Source of the DNA: Ascidia mentula
Lineage: Eukaryota > Chordata > Ascidiacea > Phlebobranchia > Ascidiidae
Assembly: GCA_947561715.1 (NCBI GenBank)
Contig: OX387197.1
Location: 16,055,001-16,119,000 of the forward strand
Direction of reading: 5' to 3'
Length of the DNA stretch: 64,000 bases
Shown in pieces: positions 24,301-36,484 of this stretch. The notes under the pieces were generated by a model. It worked only from the letters and a program-made list of their open reading frames with translations. It ran no database searches and was not told where the DNA came from. Within the stretch, counting starts at the first letter, position 1, and the number at the start of each line of letters is the position of its first letter. A program made the translations under genes and the position numbers.

Positions 24301-27300
24301 TGTTAAGTGGGTCGCGAAAAAAACAGAGTCCAGCCTATGTCTCCCATTGTTAAGTGGGCTTGGGGCTAGAAAAAAACAGAGTCCAGCCTATCCCACCCAG
24401 TCTTAACTTCGGCCCTATCTCGCCCATTGTTAAGTGGGTCGCGAAAAAAACAGAGTCCAGCCTATGTCTCCCATTGTTAAGTGGGCTTGGGGCTAGAAAA
24501 AAACAGAGTCAGGCATATCCCACCCAGTCTTAACTTCGGCAATATCTCGCCCATTGTTAAGTGGGTCGCGAAAAAAACAGAGTCCAGCCTATGTCTCCCA
24601 TTGTTAAGTGAGCTTGGGGCTCGAAAAAAACAGAGTCCAGCCCATCCCACCCAGTCTTAACTTCGGCCCTATCTCGCCCATTGTTGAGTGGGTCGCGAAA
24701 AAAACAGAGTCCAGCCTATGTCTGCCATTGTTAAGTGGGCATGGGGCTCGAAAAAAACAGAGTCCAGCCTATCCCACCCAGTCTTAACTTCGGCGATATC
24801 TAGCCCATTGTTAAGTGGGTCGCGAAAAAAACAGAGTCCAGCCTATGTCTCCCATTGTTAAGTGGGCTTGGGGCTCGAAAAAAACAGAGTCCAGCCTATC
24901 CCACCCAGTCTTAACTTCGGCCCTATCTCGCCCATTGTTAAGTGGGTCGCGAAAAAAACAGAGTCCAGCCTATGTCTCCCATTGTTAAGTGGGCTTGGGG
25001 CTAGAAAAAAACAGAGTCCAGCCTATCCCACCCAGTCTTAACTTCGGCCCTATCTAGCCCATTGTTAAGTGGGTCGCGAAAAAAACAGAGTCCAGCCTAT
25101 GTCTCCCATTGTTAAGTGGGCTTGGGGCTAGAAAAAAACAGAGTCCAGCCTATCCCACCCAGTCTTAACTTCGGCAATATCTCGCCCATTGTTAAGTGGG
25201 TCGCGAAAAAAACAGAGTCCAGCCTATGTCTCCCATTGTTAAGTGGGCTTGGGGCTCGAAAAAAACAGAGTCCAGCCCATCCCACCCAGTCTTAACTTCG
25301 GCCCTATCTAGCCCATTGTTAAGTGGGTCGCGAAAAAAACAGAGTCCAGCCTATGTCGCCCATTGTTAAGTGGGCTTGGGGCTCGAAAAAAACAGAGTCC
25401 AGCCCATCCCACCCAGTCTTAACTTCGGCCCTATCTAGCCCATTGTTAAGTGGGTCGCGAAAAAAACAGAGTCCAGCCTATGTCTGCCATTGTTAAGTGG
25501 GCATGGGGCTCGAAAAAAACAGAGTCCAGCCTATAACACCCAGTCTTAACTTCGGCCCTATTTCGCCCATTGTTAAGTGGGTCGCGAAAAAAACAGAGTC
25601 CAGCCTATGTCTCCCATTGTTAAGTGGGCTTGGGGCTCGAAAAAAACAGAGTCCAGCCTATCCCATCCAGTCTTAACTTCGGCCCTATCTCGCCCATTGT
25701 TAAGTGGGTCGCGAAAAAAAACAGTGTCCAGCCTATGTCGCCCATTGTTAAGTGGGCTTGGGGCTCGAAAAAAACAGAGTCCAGCCTATCCCACCCAGTC
25801 TTAACTTCGGCCCTATCTCGCCCATTGTTAAGTGGGTCGCGAAAAAAACAGAGTCCAGCCTATGTCTCCCATTGTTAAGTGGGCTTTGGGCTCGAAAAAA
25901 ACAGAGTCCAGCCTATCCCACCCAGTCTTAACTTCGGCCCTATCTAGCCCATTGTTAAGTGGGTCGCGAAAAAAACAAGAGTCCAGCCTATGTCTCCCAT
26001 TGTTAAGTGGGCTTGGGGCTCGAAAAAAACAGAGTCCAGCCTATAACACCCAGTCTTAACTTCGGCCCTATTTCGCCCATTGTTAAGTGGGTCGCGAAAA
26101 AAACAGAGTCCAGCCTATGTCTCCCATTGTTAAGTGGGCTTGGGGCTCGAAAAAAACAGAGTCCAGCCTATCCCACCCAGTCTTAACTTCGGCCCTATCT
26201 CGCCCATTGTTAAGTGGGTCGCGAAAAAAACAGAGTCCAGCCTATGTCTCCCATTGTTAAGTGGGCTTGGGGCTCGAAAAAAACAGAGTCCAGCCTATCC
26301 CACCCAGTCTTAACTTCGGCCCTATCTCGCCCATTGTTAAGTGGGTCGCGAAAAAAAACAGAGTCCAGCCTATGTCTCCCATTGTTAAGTGGGCTTGGGG
26401 CTCGAAAAAAACAGAGTCCAGCCTATCCCACCCAGTCTTAACTTCGGCCCTATCTCGCCCATTGTTAAGTGGGTCGCGAAAAAAACAGAGTCCAGCCTAT
26501 GTCTCCCATTGTTAAGTGAGCTTGGGGCTCGAAAAAAACAGAGTCCAGCCTATCCCACCCAGTCTTAACTTCGGCCCTATCTCGCCCATTGTTAAGTGGG
26601 TCGCGAAAAAAACAGAGTCCAGCCTATGTCTCCCATTGTTAAGTGGGCTTGGGGCTCGAAAAAAACAGAGTCCAGCCTATAACACCCAGTCTTAACTTCG
26701 GCCCTATCTCGCCCATTGTTAAGTGGGTCGCGAAAAAAACAGAGTCCAGCCTATGTCTCCCATTGTTAAGTGGGCTTGGGGCTAGAAAAAAACAGAGTCC
26801 AGCCTATCCCACCCAGTCTTAACTTCGGCCCTATCTCGCCCATTGTTAAGTGGGTCGCGAAAAAAACAGAGTCCAGCCTATGTCTCCCATTGTTAAGTGG
26901 GCTTGGGGCTCGAAAAAAACAGAGTCCAGCCCATCCCACCCAGCCTTAACTTCGGCCCTATCTAGCCCATTGTTAAGTGGGTCGCGAAAAAAACAGAGTC
27001 CAGCCTATGTCGCCCATTGTTAAGTGGGCTTGGGGCTCGAAAAAAACAGAGTCCAGCCCATCCCACCCAGTCTTAACTTCGGCCCTATCTCGCCCATTGT
27101 TAAGTGGGTCGCGAAAAAAACAGAGTCCAGCCTATGTCTGCCATTGTTAAGTGGGCATGGGGCTCGAAAAAAACAGAGTCCAGCCTATAACACCCAGTCT
27201 TAACTTCGGCCCTATTTCGCCCATTGTTAAGTGGGTCGCGAAAAAAACAGAGTCCAGCCTATGTCTCCCATTGTTAAGTGGGCTTGGGGCTCGAAAAAAA

Positions 27301-27420
27301 CAGAGTCCAGCCTATCCCACCCAGTCTTAACTTCGGCCCTATCTCGCCCATTGTTAAGTGGGTCGCGAAAAAAAACAGTGTCCAGCCTATGTCGCCCATT
27401 GTTAAGTGGGCTTGGGGCTC

Positions 27421-29575
27421 GAAAAAAACAGAGTCCAGCCTATCCCACCCAGTCTTAACTTCGGCCCTATCTCGCCCATTGTTAAGTGGGTCGCGAAAAA
27501 AACAGAGTCCAGCCTATGTCTCCCATTGTTAAGTGGGCTTTGGGCTCGAAAAAAACAGAGTCCAGCCTATCCCACCCAGTCTTAACTTCGGCCCTATCTA
27601 GCCCATTGTTAAGTGGGTCGCGAAAAAAACAAGAGTCCAGCCTATGTCTCCCATTGTTAAGTGGGCTTGGGGCTCGAAAAAAACAGAGTCCAGCCTATAA
27701 CACCCAGTCTTAACTTCGGCCCTATTTCGCCCATTGTTAAGTGGGTCGCGAAAAAAACAGAGTCCAGCCTATGTCTCCCATTGTTAAGTGGGCTTGGGGC
27801 TCGAAAAAAACAGAGTCCAGCCTATCCCACCCAGTCTTAACTTCGGCCCTATCTCGCCCATTGTTAAGTGGGTCGCGAAAAAAAACAGAGTCCAGCCTAT
27901 GTCTCCCATTGTTAAGTGGGCTTGGGGCTCGAAAAAAACAGAGTCCAGCCTATCCCACCCAGTCTTAACTTCGGCCCTATCTCGCCCATTGTTAAGTGGG
28001 TCGCGAAAAAAACAGAGTCCAGCCTATGTCTCCCATTGTTAAGTGAGCTTGGGGCTCGAAAAAAACAGAGTCCAGCCTATCCCACCCAGTCTTAACTTCG
28101 GCCCTATCTAGCCCATTGTTAAGTGGGTCGCGAAAAAAACAAGAGTCCAGCCTATGTCTCCCATTGTTAAGTGGGCTTGGGGCTCGAAAAAAACAGAGTC
28201 CAGCCTATAACACCCAGTCTTAACTTCGGCCCTATTTCGCCCATTGTTAAGTGGGTCGCGAAAAAAACAGAGTCCAGCCTATGTCTCCCATTGTTAAGTG
28301 GGCTTGGGGCTCGAAAAAAACAGAGTCCAGCCTATCCCACCCAGTCTTAACTTCGGCCCTATCTCGCCCATTGTTAAGTGGGTCGCGAAAAAAAACAGAG
28401 TCCAGCCTATGTCTCCCATTGTTAAGTGGGCTTGGGGCTCGAAAAAAACAGAGTCCAGCCTATCCCACCCAGTCTTAACTTCGGCCCTATCTCGCCCATT
28501 GTTAAGTGGGTCGCGAAAAAAACAGAGTCCAGCCTATGTCTCCCATTGTTAAGTGGGCTTTGGGCTCGAAAAAAACAGAGTCCAGCCTATCCCACCCAGT
28601 CTTAACTTCGGCCCTATCTAGCCCATTGTTAAGTGGGTCGCGAAAAAAACAAGAGTCCAGCCTATGTCTCCCATTGTTAAGTGGGCTTGGGGCTCGAAAA
28701 AAACAGAGTCCAGCCTATAACACCCAGTCTTAACTTCGGCCCTATTTCGCCCATTGTTAAGTGGGTCGCGAAAAAAACAGAGTCCAGCCTATGTCTCCCA
28801 TTGTTAAGTGGGCTTGGGGCTCGAAAAAAACAGAGTCCAGCCTATCCCACCCAGTCTTAACTTCGGCCCTATCTCGCCCATTGTTAAGTGGGTCGCGAAA
28901 AAAAACAGAGTCCAGCCTATGTCTCCCATTGTTAAGTGGGCTTGGGGCTCGAAAAAAACAGAGTCCAGCCTATCCCACCCAGTCTTAACTTCGGCCCTAT
29001 CTCGCCCATTGTTAAGTGGGTCGCGAAAAAAACAGAGTCCAGCCTATGTCTCCCATTGTTAAGTGAGCTTGGGGCTCGAAAAAAACAGAGTCCAGCCTAT
29101 CCCACCCAGTCTTAACTTCGGCCCTATCTAGCCCATTGTTAAGTGGGTCGCGAAAAAAACAAGAGTCCAGCCTATGTCTCCCATTGTTAAGTGGGCTTGG
29201 GGCTCGAAAAAAACAGAGTCCAGCCTATAACACCCAGTCTTAACTTCGGCCCTATTTCGCCCATTGTTAAGTGGGTCGCGAAAAAAACAGAGTCCAGCCT
29301 ATGTCTCCCATTGTTAAGTGGGCTTGGGGCTCGAAAAAAACAGAGTCCAGCCTATCCCACCCAGTCTTAACTTCGGCCCTATCTCGCCCATTGTTAAGTG
29401 GGTCGCGAAAAAAAACAGAGTCCAGCCTATGTCTCCCATTGTTAAGTGGGCTTGGGGCTCGAAAAAAACAGAGTCCAGCCTATCCCACCCAGTCTTAACT
29501 TCGGCCCTATCTCGCCCATTGTTAAGTGGGTCGCGAAAAAAACAGAGTCCAGCCTATGTCTCCCATTGTTAAGTG
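27421..29575 (+). repeat. Perfect tandem duplication, 1020-bp period
   Basis: Two head-to-tail blocks of 1020 bp (eight monomers with four single-base insertions) are identical as far as I can compare them. Sequence 27421-28557 matches 28441-29577 base for base until a G/A difference at GTGGGCTT versus GTGAGCTT near 28556/29576. Just before 27421 the register breaks (CAGTGTCC versus CAGAGTCC). Lack of differences implies a very recent event, or an assembly duplication. Confidence 0.85.
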
Positions 29576-32105
29576 AGCTTGGGGCTCGAAAAAAACAGAG
29601 TCCAGCCTATCCCACCCAGTCTTAACTTCGGCCCTATCTCGCCCATTGTTAAGTGGGTCGCGAAAAAAACAGAGTCCAGCCTATGTCTCCCATTGTTAAG
29701 TGGGCTTGGGGCTCGAAAAAAACAGAGTCCAGCCTATCCCACCCAGTCTTAACTTCGGCCCTATCTCGCCCATTGTTAAGTGGGTCGCGAAAAAAAACAG
29801 AGTCCAGCCTATGTCTCCCATTGTTAAGTGGGCTTGGGGCTCGAAAAAAACAAGAGTCCAGCCTATCCCACCCAGTCTTAACTTCGGCCCTATCTAGCCC
29901 ATTGTTAAGTGGGTCGCGAAAAAAACAGAGTCCAGCCTATGTCTCCCATTGTTAAGTGGGCTTGGGGCTCGAAAAAAACAGAGTCCAGCCTATAACACCC
30001 AGTCTTAACTTCGGCCCTATTTCGCCCATTGTTAAGTGGGTCGCGAAAAAAACAGAGTCCAGCCTATGTCTCCCATTGTTAAGTGGGCTTGGGGCTCGAA
30101 AAAAACAGAGTCCAGCCTATAACACCCAGTCTTAACTTCGGCCCTATCTCGCCCATTGATAAGTGGGTCGCGAAAAAAACAGAGTCCAGCCTGTGTCTCC
30201 CATTGTTAAGTGGGCTTGGGGCTCGAAAAAAACAGAGTCCAGCCTATCCCACCCAGTCTTAACTTCGGCCCTATCTCGCCCATTGTTAAGTGGGTCGCGA
30301 AAAAAAACAGAGTCCAGCCTATGTCTCCCATTGTTAAGTGGGCTTGGGGCTCGAAAAAAACAGAGTCCAGCCTATCCCACCCAGTCTTAACTTCGGCCCT
30401 ATCTCGCCCATTGTTAAGTGGGTCGCGAAAAAAACAGAGTCCAGCCTATGTCTCCCATTGTTAAGTGAGCTTGGGGCTCGAAAAAAACAGAGTCCAGCCT
30501 ATCCCACCCAGTCTTAACTTCGGCCCTATCTCGCCCATTGTTAAGTGGGTCGCGAAAAAAACAGAGTCCAGCCTATGTCTCCCATTGTTAAGTGGGCTTG
30601 GGGCTAGAAAAAAACAGAGTCCAGCCTATCCCACCCAGTCTTAACTTCGGCCCTATCTCGCCCATTGTTAAGTGGGTCGCGAAAAAAACAGAGTCCAGCC
30701 TATGTCTCCCATTGTTAAGTGGGCTTGGGGCTCGAAAAAAACAGAGTCCAGCCTATCCCACCCAGTCTTAACTTCGGCCCTATCTCGCCCATTGTTAAGT
30801 GGGTCGCGAAAAAAACAGAGTCCAGCCTATGTCTCCCATTGTTAAGTGAGCTTGGGGCTCGAAAAAAACAGAGTCCAGCCTATCCCACCCAGTCTTAACT
30901 TCGGCCCTATCTCGCCCATTGTTAAGTGGGTCGCGAAAAAAACAGAGTCCAGCCTATGTCTCCCATTGTTAAGTGGGCTTGGGGCTCGAAAAAAACAGAG
31001 TCCAGCCTATCCCACCCAGTCTTAACTTCGGCCCTATCTCGCCCATTGTTAAGTGGGTCGCGAAAAAAAACAGAGTCCAGCCTATGTCTCCCATTGTTAA
31101 GTGGGCTTGGGGCTCGAAAAAAACAGAGTCCAGCCTATCCCACCCAGTCTTAACTTCGGCCCTATCTCGCCCATTGTTAAGTGGGTCGCGAAAAAAACAG
31201 AGTCCAGCCTATGTCTCCCATTGTTAAGTGGGCTTTGGGCTCGAAAAAAACAGAGTCCAGCCTATCCCACCCAGTCTTAACTTCGGCCCTATCTAGCCCA
31301 TTGTTAAGTGGGTCGCGAAAAAAACAGAGTCCAGCCTATGTCTCCCATTGTTAAGTGGGCTTGGGGCTCGAAAAAAACAGAGTCCAGCCTATAACACCCA
31401 GTCTTAACTTCGGCCCTATTTCGCCCATTGTTAAGTGGGTCGCGAAAAAAACAGAGTCCAGCCTATGTCTCCCATTGTTAAGTGGGCTTGGGGCTCGAAA
31501 AAAACAGAGTCCAGCCTATAACACCCAGTCTTAACTTCGGCCCTATCTCGCCCATTGTTAAGTGGGTCGCGAAAAAAACAGAGTCCAGCCTATGTCTCCC
31601 ATTGTTAAGTGGGCTTGGGGCTCGAAAAAAACAGAGTCCAGCCTATCCCACCCAGTCTTAACTTCGGCCCTATCTCGCCCATTGTTAAGTGGGTCGCGAA
31701 AAAAACAGAGTCCAGCCTATGTCTCCCATTGTTAAGTGAGCTTGGGGCTCGAAAAAAACAGAGTCCAGCCTATCCCACCCAGTCTTAACTTCGGCCCTAT
31801 CTCGCCCATTGTTAAGTGGGTCGCGAAAAAAACAGAGTCCAGCCTATGTCTCCCATTGTTAAGTGGGCTTGGGGCTAGAAAAAAACAGAGTCCAGCCTAT
31901 CCCACCCAGTCTTAACTTCGGCCCTATCTCGCCCATTGTTAAGTGGGTCGCGAAAAAAACAGAGTCCAGCCTATGTCTCCCATTGTTAAGTGGGCTTGGG
32001 GCTAGAAAAAAACAGAGTCCAGCCTATCCCACCCAGTCTTAACTTCGGCAATATCTCGCCCATTGTTAAGTGGGTCGCGAAAAAAACAGAGTCCAGCCTA
32101 TGTCT

Positions 32106-32158
32106 CCCATTGTTAAGTGGGCTTGGGGCTCGAAAAAAACAGAGTCCAGCCAATGTCT
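32106..32158 (+). repeat. First B-B junction of the right domain (GCCAATG type)
   Basis: A 53-bp spacerless B half is followed by a second B half at 32159. The joint carries GCCAATGTCT in place of GCCTATGTCT. The same junction occurs at 32413-32465 with GTTGGCTT and then repeatedly to the right (for example near 40394, 42102, 43682, 43989, 46204, 53882). Spacerless B-B joints with the normal CTATGTCT tail occur at 53662-53714 and 58124-58176. Confidence 0.8.
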
Positions 32159-34447
32159 CCCATTGTTAAGTGGGCTTGGGGCTCGAAAAAAACAGAGTCC
32201 AGCCTATCCCACCCAGTCTTAACTTCGGCCCTATCTAGCCCATTGTTAAGTGGGTCGCGAAAAAAACAGAGTCCAGCCTATGTCGCCCATTGTTAAGTGG
32301 GCTTGGGGCTCGAAAAAAACAGAGTCCAGCCTATCCCACCCAGTCTTAACTTCGGCCCTATCTCGCCCATTGTTAAGTGGGTCGCGAAAAAAACAGAGTC
32401 CAGCCTATGTCTCCCATTGTTAAGTTGGCTTGGGGCTCGAAAAAAACAGAGTCCAGCCAATGTCTCCCATTGTTAAGTGGGCTTGGGGCTCGAAAAAAAC
32501 AGAGTCCAGCCTATCCCACCCAGTCTTAACTTCGGCCCTATCTAGCCCATTGTTAAGTGGGTGGCGAAAAAAACAGAGTTCAGCCTATGTCTCCCATTGT
32601 TAAGTGGGCTTGGGGCTAGAAAAAAAACAGAGTCCAGCCTATCCCACCCAGTCTTAACTTCGGCCCTATCTAGCCCATTGTTAAGTGGGTCGCGAAAAAA
32701 ACAGAGTCCAGCCTATGTCTCCCATTGTTAAGTGGGCTTGGGGCTAGAAAAAAACAGAGTCCAGCCTATCCCACCCAGTCTTAACTTCGGCAATATCTCG
32801 CCCATTGTTAAGTGGGTCGCGAAAAAAACAGAGTCCAGCCTATGTCTCCCATTGTTAAGTGGGCTTGGGGCTCGAAAAAAACAGAGTCCAGCCCATCCCA
32901 ACCAGTCTTAACTTCGGCCCTATCTAGCCCATTGTTAAGTGGGTCGCGAAAAAAACAGAGTCCAGCCTATGTCGCCCATTGTTAAGTGGGCTTGGGGCTC
33001 GAAAAAAACAGAGTCCAGCCTATCCCACCCAGTCTTAACTTCGGCCCTATCTCGCCCATTGTTAAGTGGGTCGCGAAAAAAACAGAGTCCAGCCTATGTC
33101 GCCCATTGTTAAGTGGGCTTGGGGCTCGAAAAAAACAGAGTCCAGCCCATCCCACCCAGTCTTAACTTCGGCCCTATCTCGCCCATTGTTAAGTGGGTAG
33201 CGAAAAAAACAGAGTCCAGCCTATGTCTGCCATTGTTAAGTGGGCATGGGGCTCGAAAAAAACAGAGTCCAGCCTATAACACCCAGTCTTAACTTCGGCC
33301 CTATTTCGCCCATTGTTAAGTGGGTCGCGAAAAAAACAGAGTCCAGCCTATGTCTCCCATTGTTAAGTGGGCTTGGGGCTCGAAAAAAACAGAGTCCAGC
33401 CTATCCCATCCAGTCTTAACTTCGGCCCTATCTCGCCCATTGTTAAGTGGGTCGCGAAAAAAAACAGTGTCCAGCCTATGTCGCCCATTGTTAAGTGGGC
33501 TTGGGGCTCGAAAAAAACAGAGTCCAGCCTATCCCACCCAGTCTTAACTTCGGCCCTATCTCGCCCATTGTTAAGTGGGTCGCGAAAAAAACAGAGTCCA
33601 GCCTATGTCTCCCATTGTTAAGTGGGCTTGGGGCTAGAAAAAAACAGAGTCCAGCCTATCCCACCCAGTCTTAACTTCGGCCCTATCTAGCCCATTGTTA
33701 AGTGGGTCGCGAAAAAAACAGAGTCCAGCCTATGTCTCCCATTGTTAAGTGGGCTTGGGGCTAGAAAAAAACAGAGTCCAGCCTATCCCACCCAGTCTTA
33801 ACTTCGGCAATATCTCGCCCATTGTTAAGTGGGTCGCGAAAAAAACAGAGTCCAGCCTATGTCTCCCATTGTTAAGTGGGCTTGGGGCTCGAAAAAAACA
33901 GAGTCCAGCCCATCCCACCCAGTCTTAACTTCGGCCCTATCTAGCCCATTGTTAAGTGGGTCGCGAAAAAAACAGAGTCCAGCCTATGTCGCCCATTGTT
34001 AAGTGGGCTTGGGGCTCGAAAAAAACAGAGTCCAGCCTATCCCACCCAGTCTTAACTTCGGCCCTATCTCGCCCATTGTTAAGTGGGTCGCGAAAAAAAC
34101 AGAGTCCAGCCTATGTCGCCCATTGTTAAGTGGGCTTGGGGCTCGAAAAAAACAGAGTCCAGCCCATCCCACCCAGTCTTAACTTCGGCCCTATCTCGCC
34201 CATTGTTAAGTGGGTCGCGAAAAAAACAGAGTCCAGCCTATGTCTGCCATTGTTAAGTGGGCATGGGGCTCGAAAAAAACAGAGTCCAGCCTATAACACC
34301 CAGTCTTAACTTCGGCCCTATTTCGCCCATTGTTAAGTGGGTCGCGAAAAAAACAGAGTCCAGCCTATGTCTCCCATTGTTAAGTGGGCTTGGGGCTCGA
34401 AAAAAACAGAGTCCAGCCTATCCCACCCAGTCTTAACTTCGGCCCTA

Positions 34448-36025
34448 TCTCGCCCATTGTTAAGTGGGTCGCGAAAAAAACAGAGTCCAGCCTATGTCGC
34501 CCATTGTTAAGTGGGCTTGGGGCTCGAAAAAAACAGAGTCCAGCCCATCCCACCCAGTCTTAACTTCGGCCCTATCTCGCCCATTGTTAAGTGGGTAGCG
34601 AAAAAAACAGAGTCCAGCCTATGTCTGCCATTGTTAAGTGGGCATGGGGCTCGAAAAAAACAGAGTCCAGCCTATAACACCCAGTCTTAACTTCGGCCCT
34701 ATTTCGCCCATTGTTAAGTGGGTCGCGAAAAAAACAGAGTCCAGCCTATGTCTCCCATTGTTAAGTGGGCTTGGGGCTCGAAAAAAACAGAGTCCAGCCT
34801 ATCCCATCCAGTCTTAACTTCGGCCCTATCTCGCCCATTGTTAAGTGGGTCGCGAAAAAAAACAGTGTCCAGCCTATGTCGCCCATTGTTAAGTGGGCTT
34901 GGGGCTCGAAAAAAACAGAGTCCAGCCTATCCCACCCAGTCTTAACTTCGGCCCTATCTCGCCCATTGTTAAGTGGGTCGCGAAAAAAACAGAGTCCAGC
35001 CTATGTCTCCCATTGTTAAGTGGGCTTGGGGCTAGAAAAAAACAGAGTCCAGCCTATCCCACCCAGTCTTAACTTCGGCCCTATCTAGCCCATTGTTAAG
35101 TGGGTCGCGAAAAAAACAGAGTCCAGCCTATGTCTCCCATTGTTAAGTGGGCTTGGGGCTAGAAAAAAACAGAGTCCAGCCTATCCCACCCAGTCTTAAC
35201 TTCGGCAATATCTCGCCCATTGTTAAGTGGGTCGCGAAAAAAACAGAGTCCAGCCTATGTCGCCCATTGTTAAGTGGGCTTGGGGCTCGAAAAAAACAGA
35301 GTCCAGCCCATCCCACCCAGTCTTAACTTCGGCCCTATCTCGCCCATTGTTAAGTGGGTAGCGAAAAAAACAGAGTCCAGCCTATGTCTGCCATTGTTAA
35401 GTGGGCATGGGGCTCGAAAAAAACAGAGTCCAGCCTATAACACCCAGTCTTAACTTCGGCCCTATTTCGCCCATTGTTAAGTGGGTCGCGAAAAAAACAG
35501 AGTCCAGCCTATGTCTCCCATTGTTAAGTGGGCTTGGGGCTCGAAAAAAACAGAGTCCAGCCTATCCCATCCAGTCTTAACTTCGGCCCTATCTCGCCCA
35601 TTGTTAAGTGGGTCGCGAAAAAAAACAGTGTCCAGCCTATGTCGCCCATTGTTAAGTGGGCTTGGGGCTCGAAAAAAACAGAGTCCAGCCTATCCCACCC
35701 AGTCTTAACTTCGGCCCTATCTCGCCCATTGTTAAGTGGGTCGCGAAAAAAACAGAGTCCAGCCTATGTCTCCCATTGTTAAGTGGGCTTGGGGCTAGAA
35801 AAAAACAGAGTCCAGCCTATCCCACCCAGTCTTAACTTCGGCCCTATCTAGCCCATTGTTAAGTGGGTCGCGAAAAAAACAGAGTCCAGCCTATGTCTCC
35901 CATTGTTAAGTGGGCTTGGGGCTAGAAAAAAACAGAGTCCAGCCTATCCCACCCAGTCTTAACTTCGGCAATATCTCGCCCATTGTTAAGTGGGTCGCGA
36001 AAAAAACAGAGTCCAGCCTATGTCT
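34448..36025 (+). repeat. Tandem higher-order duplication, 763-bp period
   Basis: A six-monomer block of 763 bp is repeated: 34448-35262 matches 35211-36025. The rare connector TAGCG occurs near 34596 and 35359, and the GGCAATATC spacer variant and the CAGTGTCC change recur at the same offset. Part of a third block follows near 36244 but lacks TAGCG. Confidence 0.75.
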
Positions 36026-36484
36026 CCCATTGTTAAGTGGGCTTGGGGCTCGAAAAAAACAGAGTCCAGCCCATCCCACCCAGTCTTAACTTCGGCCCTA
36101 TCTAGCCCATTGTTAAGTGGGTCGCGAAAAAAACAGAGTCCAGCCTATGTCGCCCATTGTTAAGTGGGCTTGGGGCTCGAAAAAAACAGAGTCCAGCCTA
36201 TCCCACCCAGTCTTAACTTCGGCCCTATCTCGCCCATTGTTAAGTGGGTCGCGAAAAAAACAGAGTCCAGCCTATGTCGCCCATTGTTAAGTGGGCTTGG
36301 GGCTCGAAAAAAACAGAGTCCAGCCCATCCCACCCAGTCTTAACTTCGGCCCTATCTCGCCCATTGTTAAGTGGGTCGCGAAAAAAAACAGTGTCCAGCC
36401 TATGTCGCCCATTGTTAAGTGGGCTTGGGGCTCGAAAAAAACAGAGTCCAGCCTATCCCACCCAGTCTTAACTTCGGCCCTATC

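Larger units (their letters stand above)
1..31740 (+). repeat. Left variant domain of the satellite array
   Basis: Monomers in this part carry diagnostic changes that I did not find further right. These are GTGAGCTT in place of GTGGGCTT (last seen near 31737), GTGAAGTGGG (near 1214, 7371, 12965, 13983, 16180, 24224), CCTGTGTCTC (near 4045, 4937, 19191, 21410, 30190), TCGCGTAAAAAAC (near 669, 6825, 11530, 12420, 13437, 23679) and ACTACGG (near 4499, 5391, 21866). The markers travel together in blocks, indicating block duplication inside this domain. No gene lies in the stretch. Confidence 0.8.
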
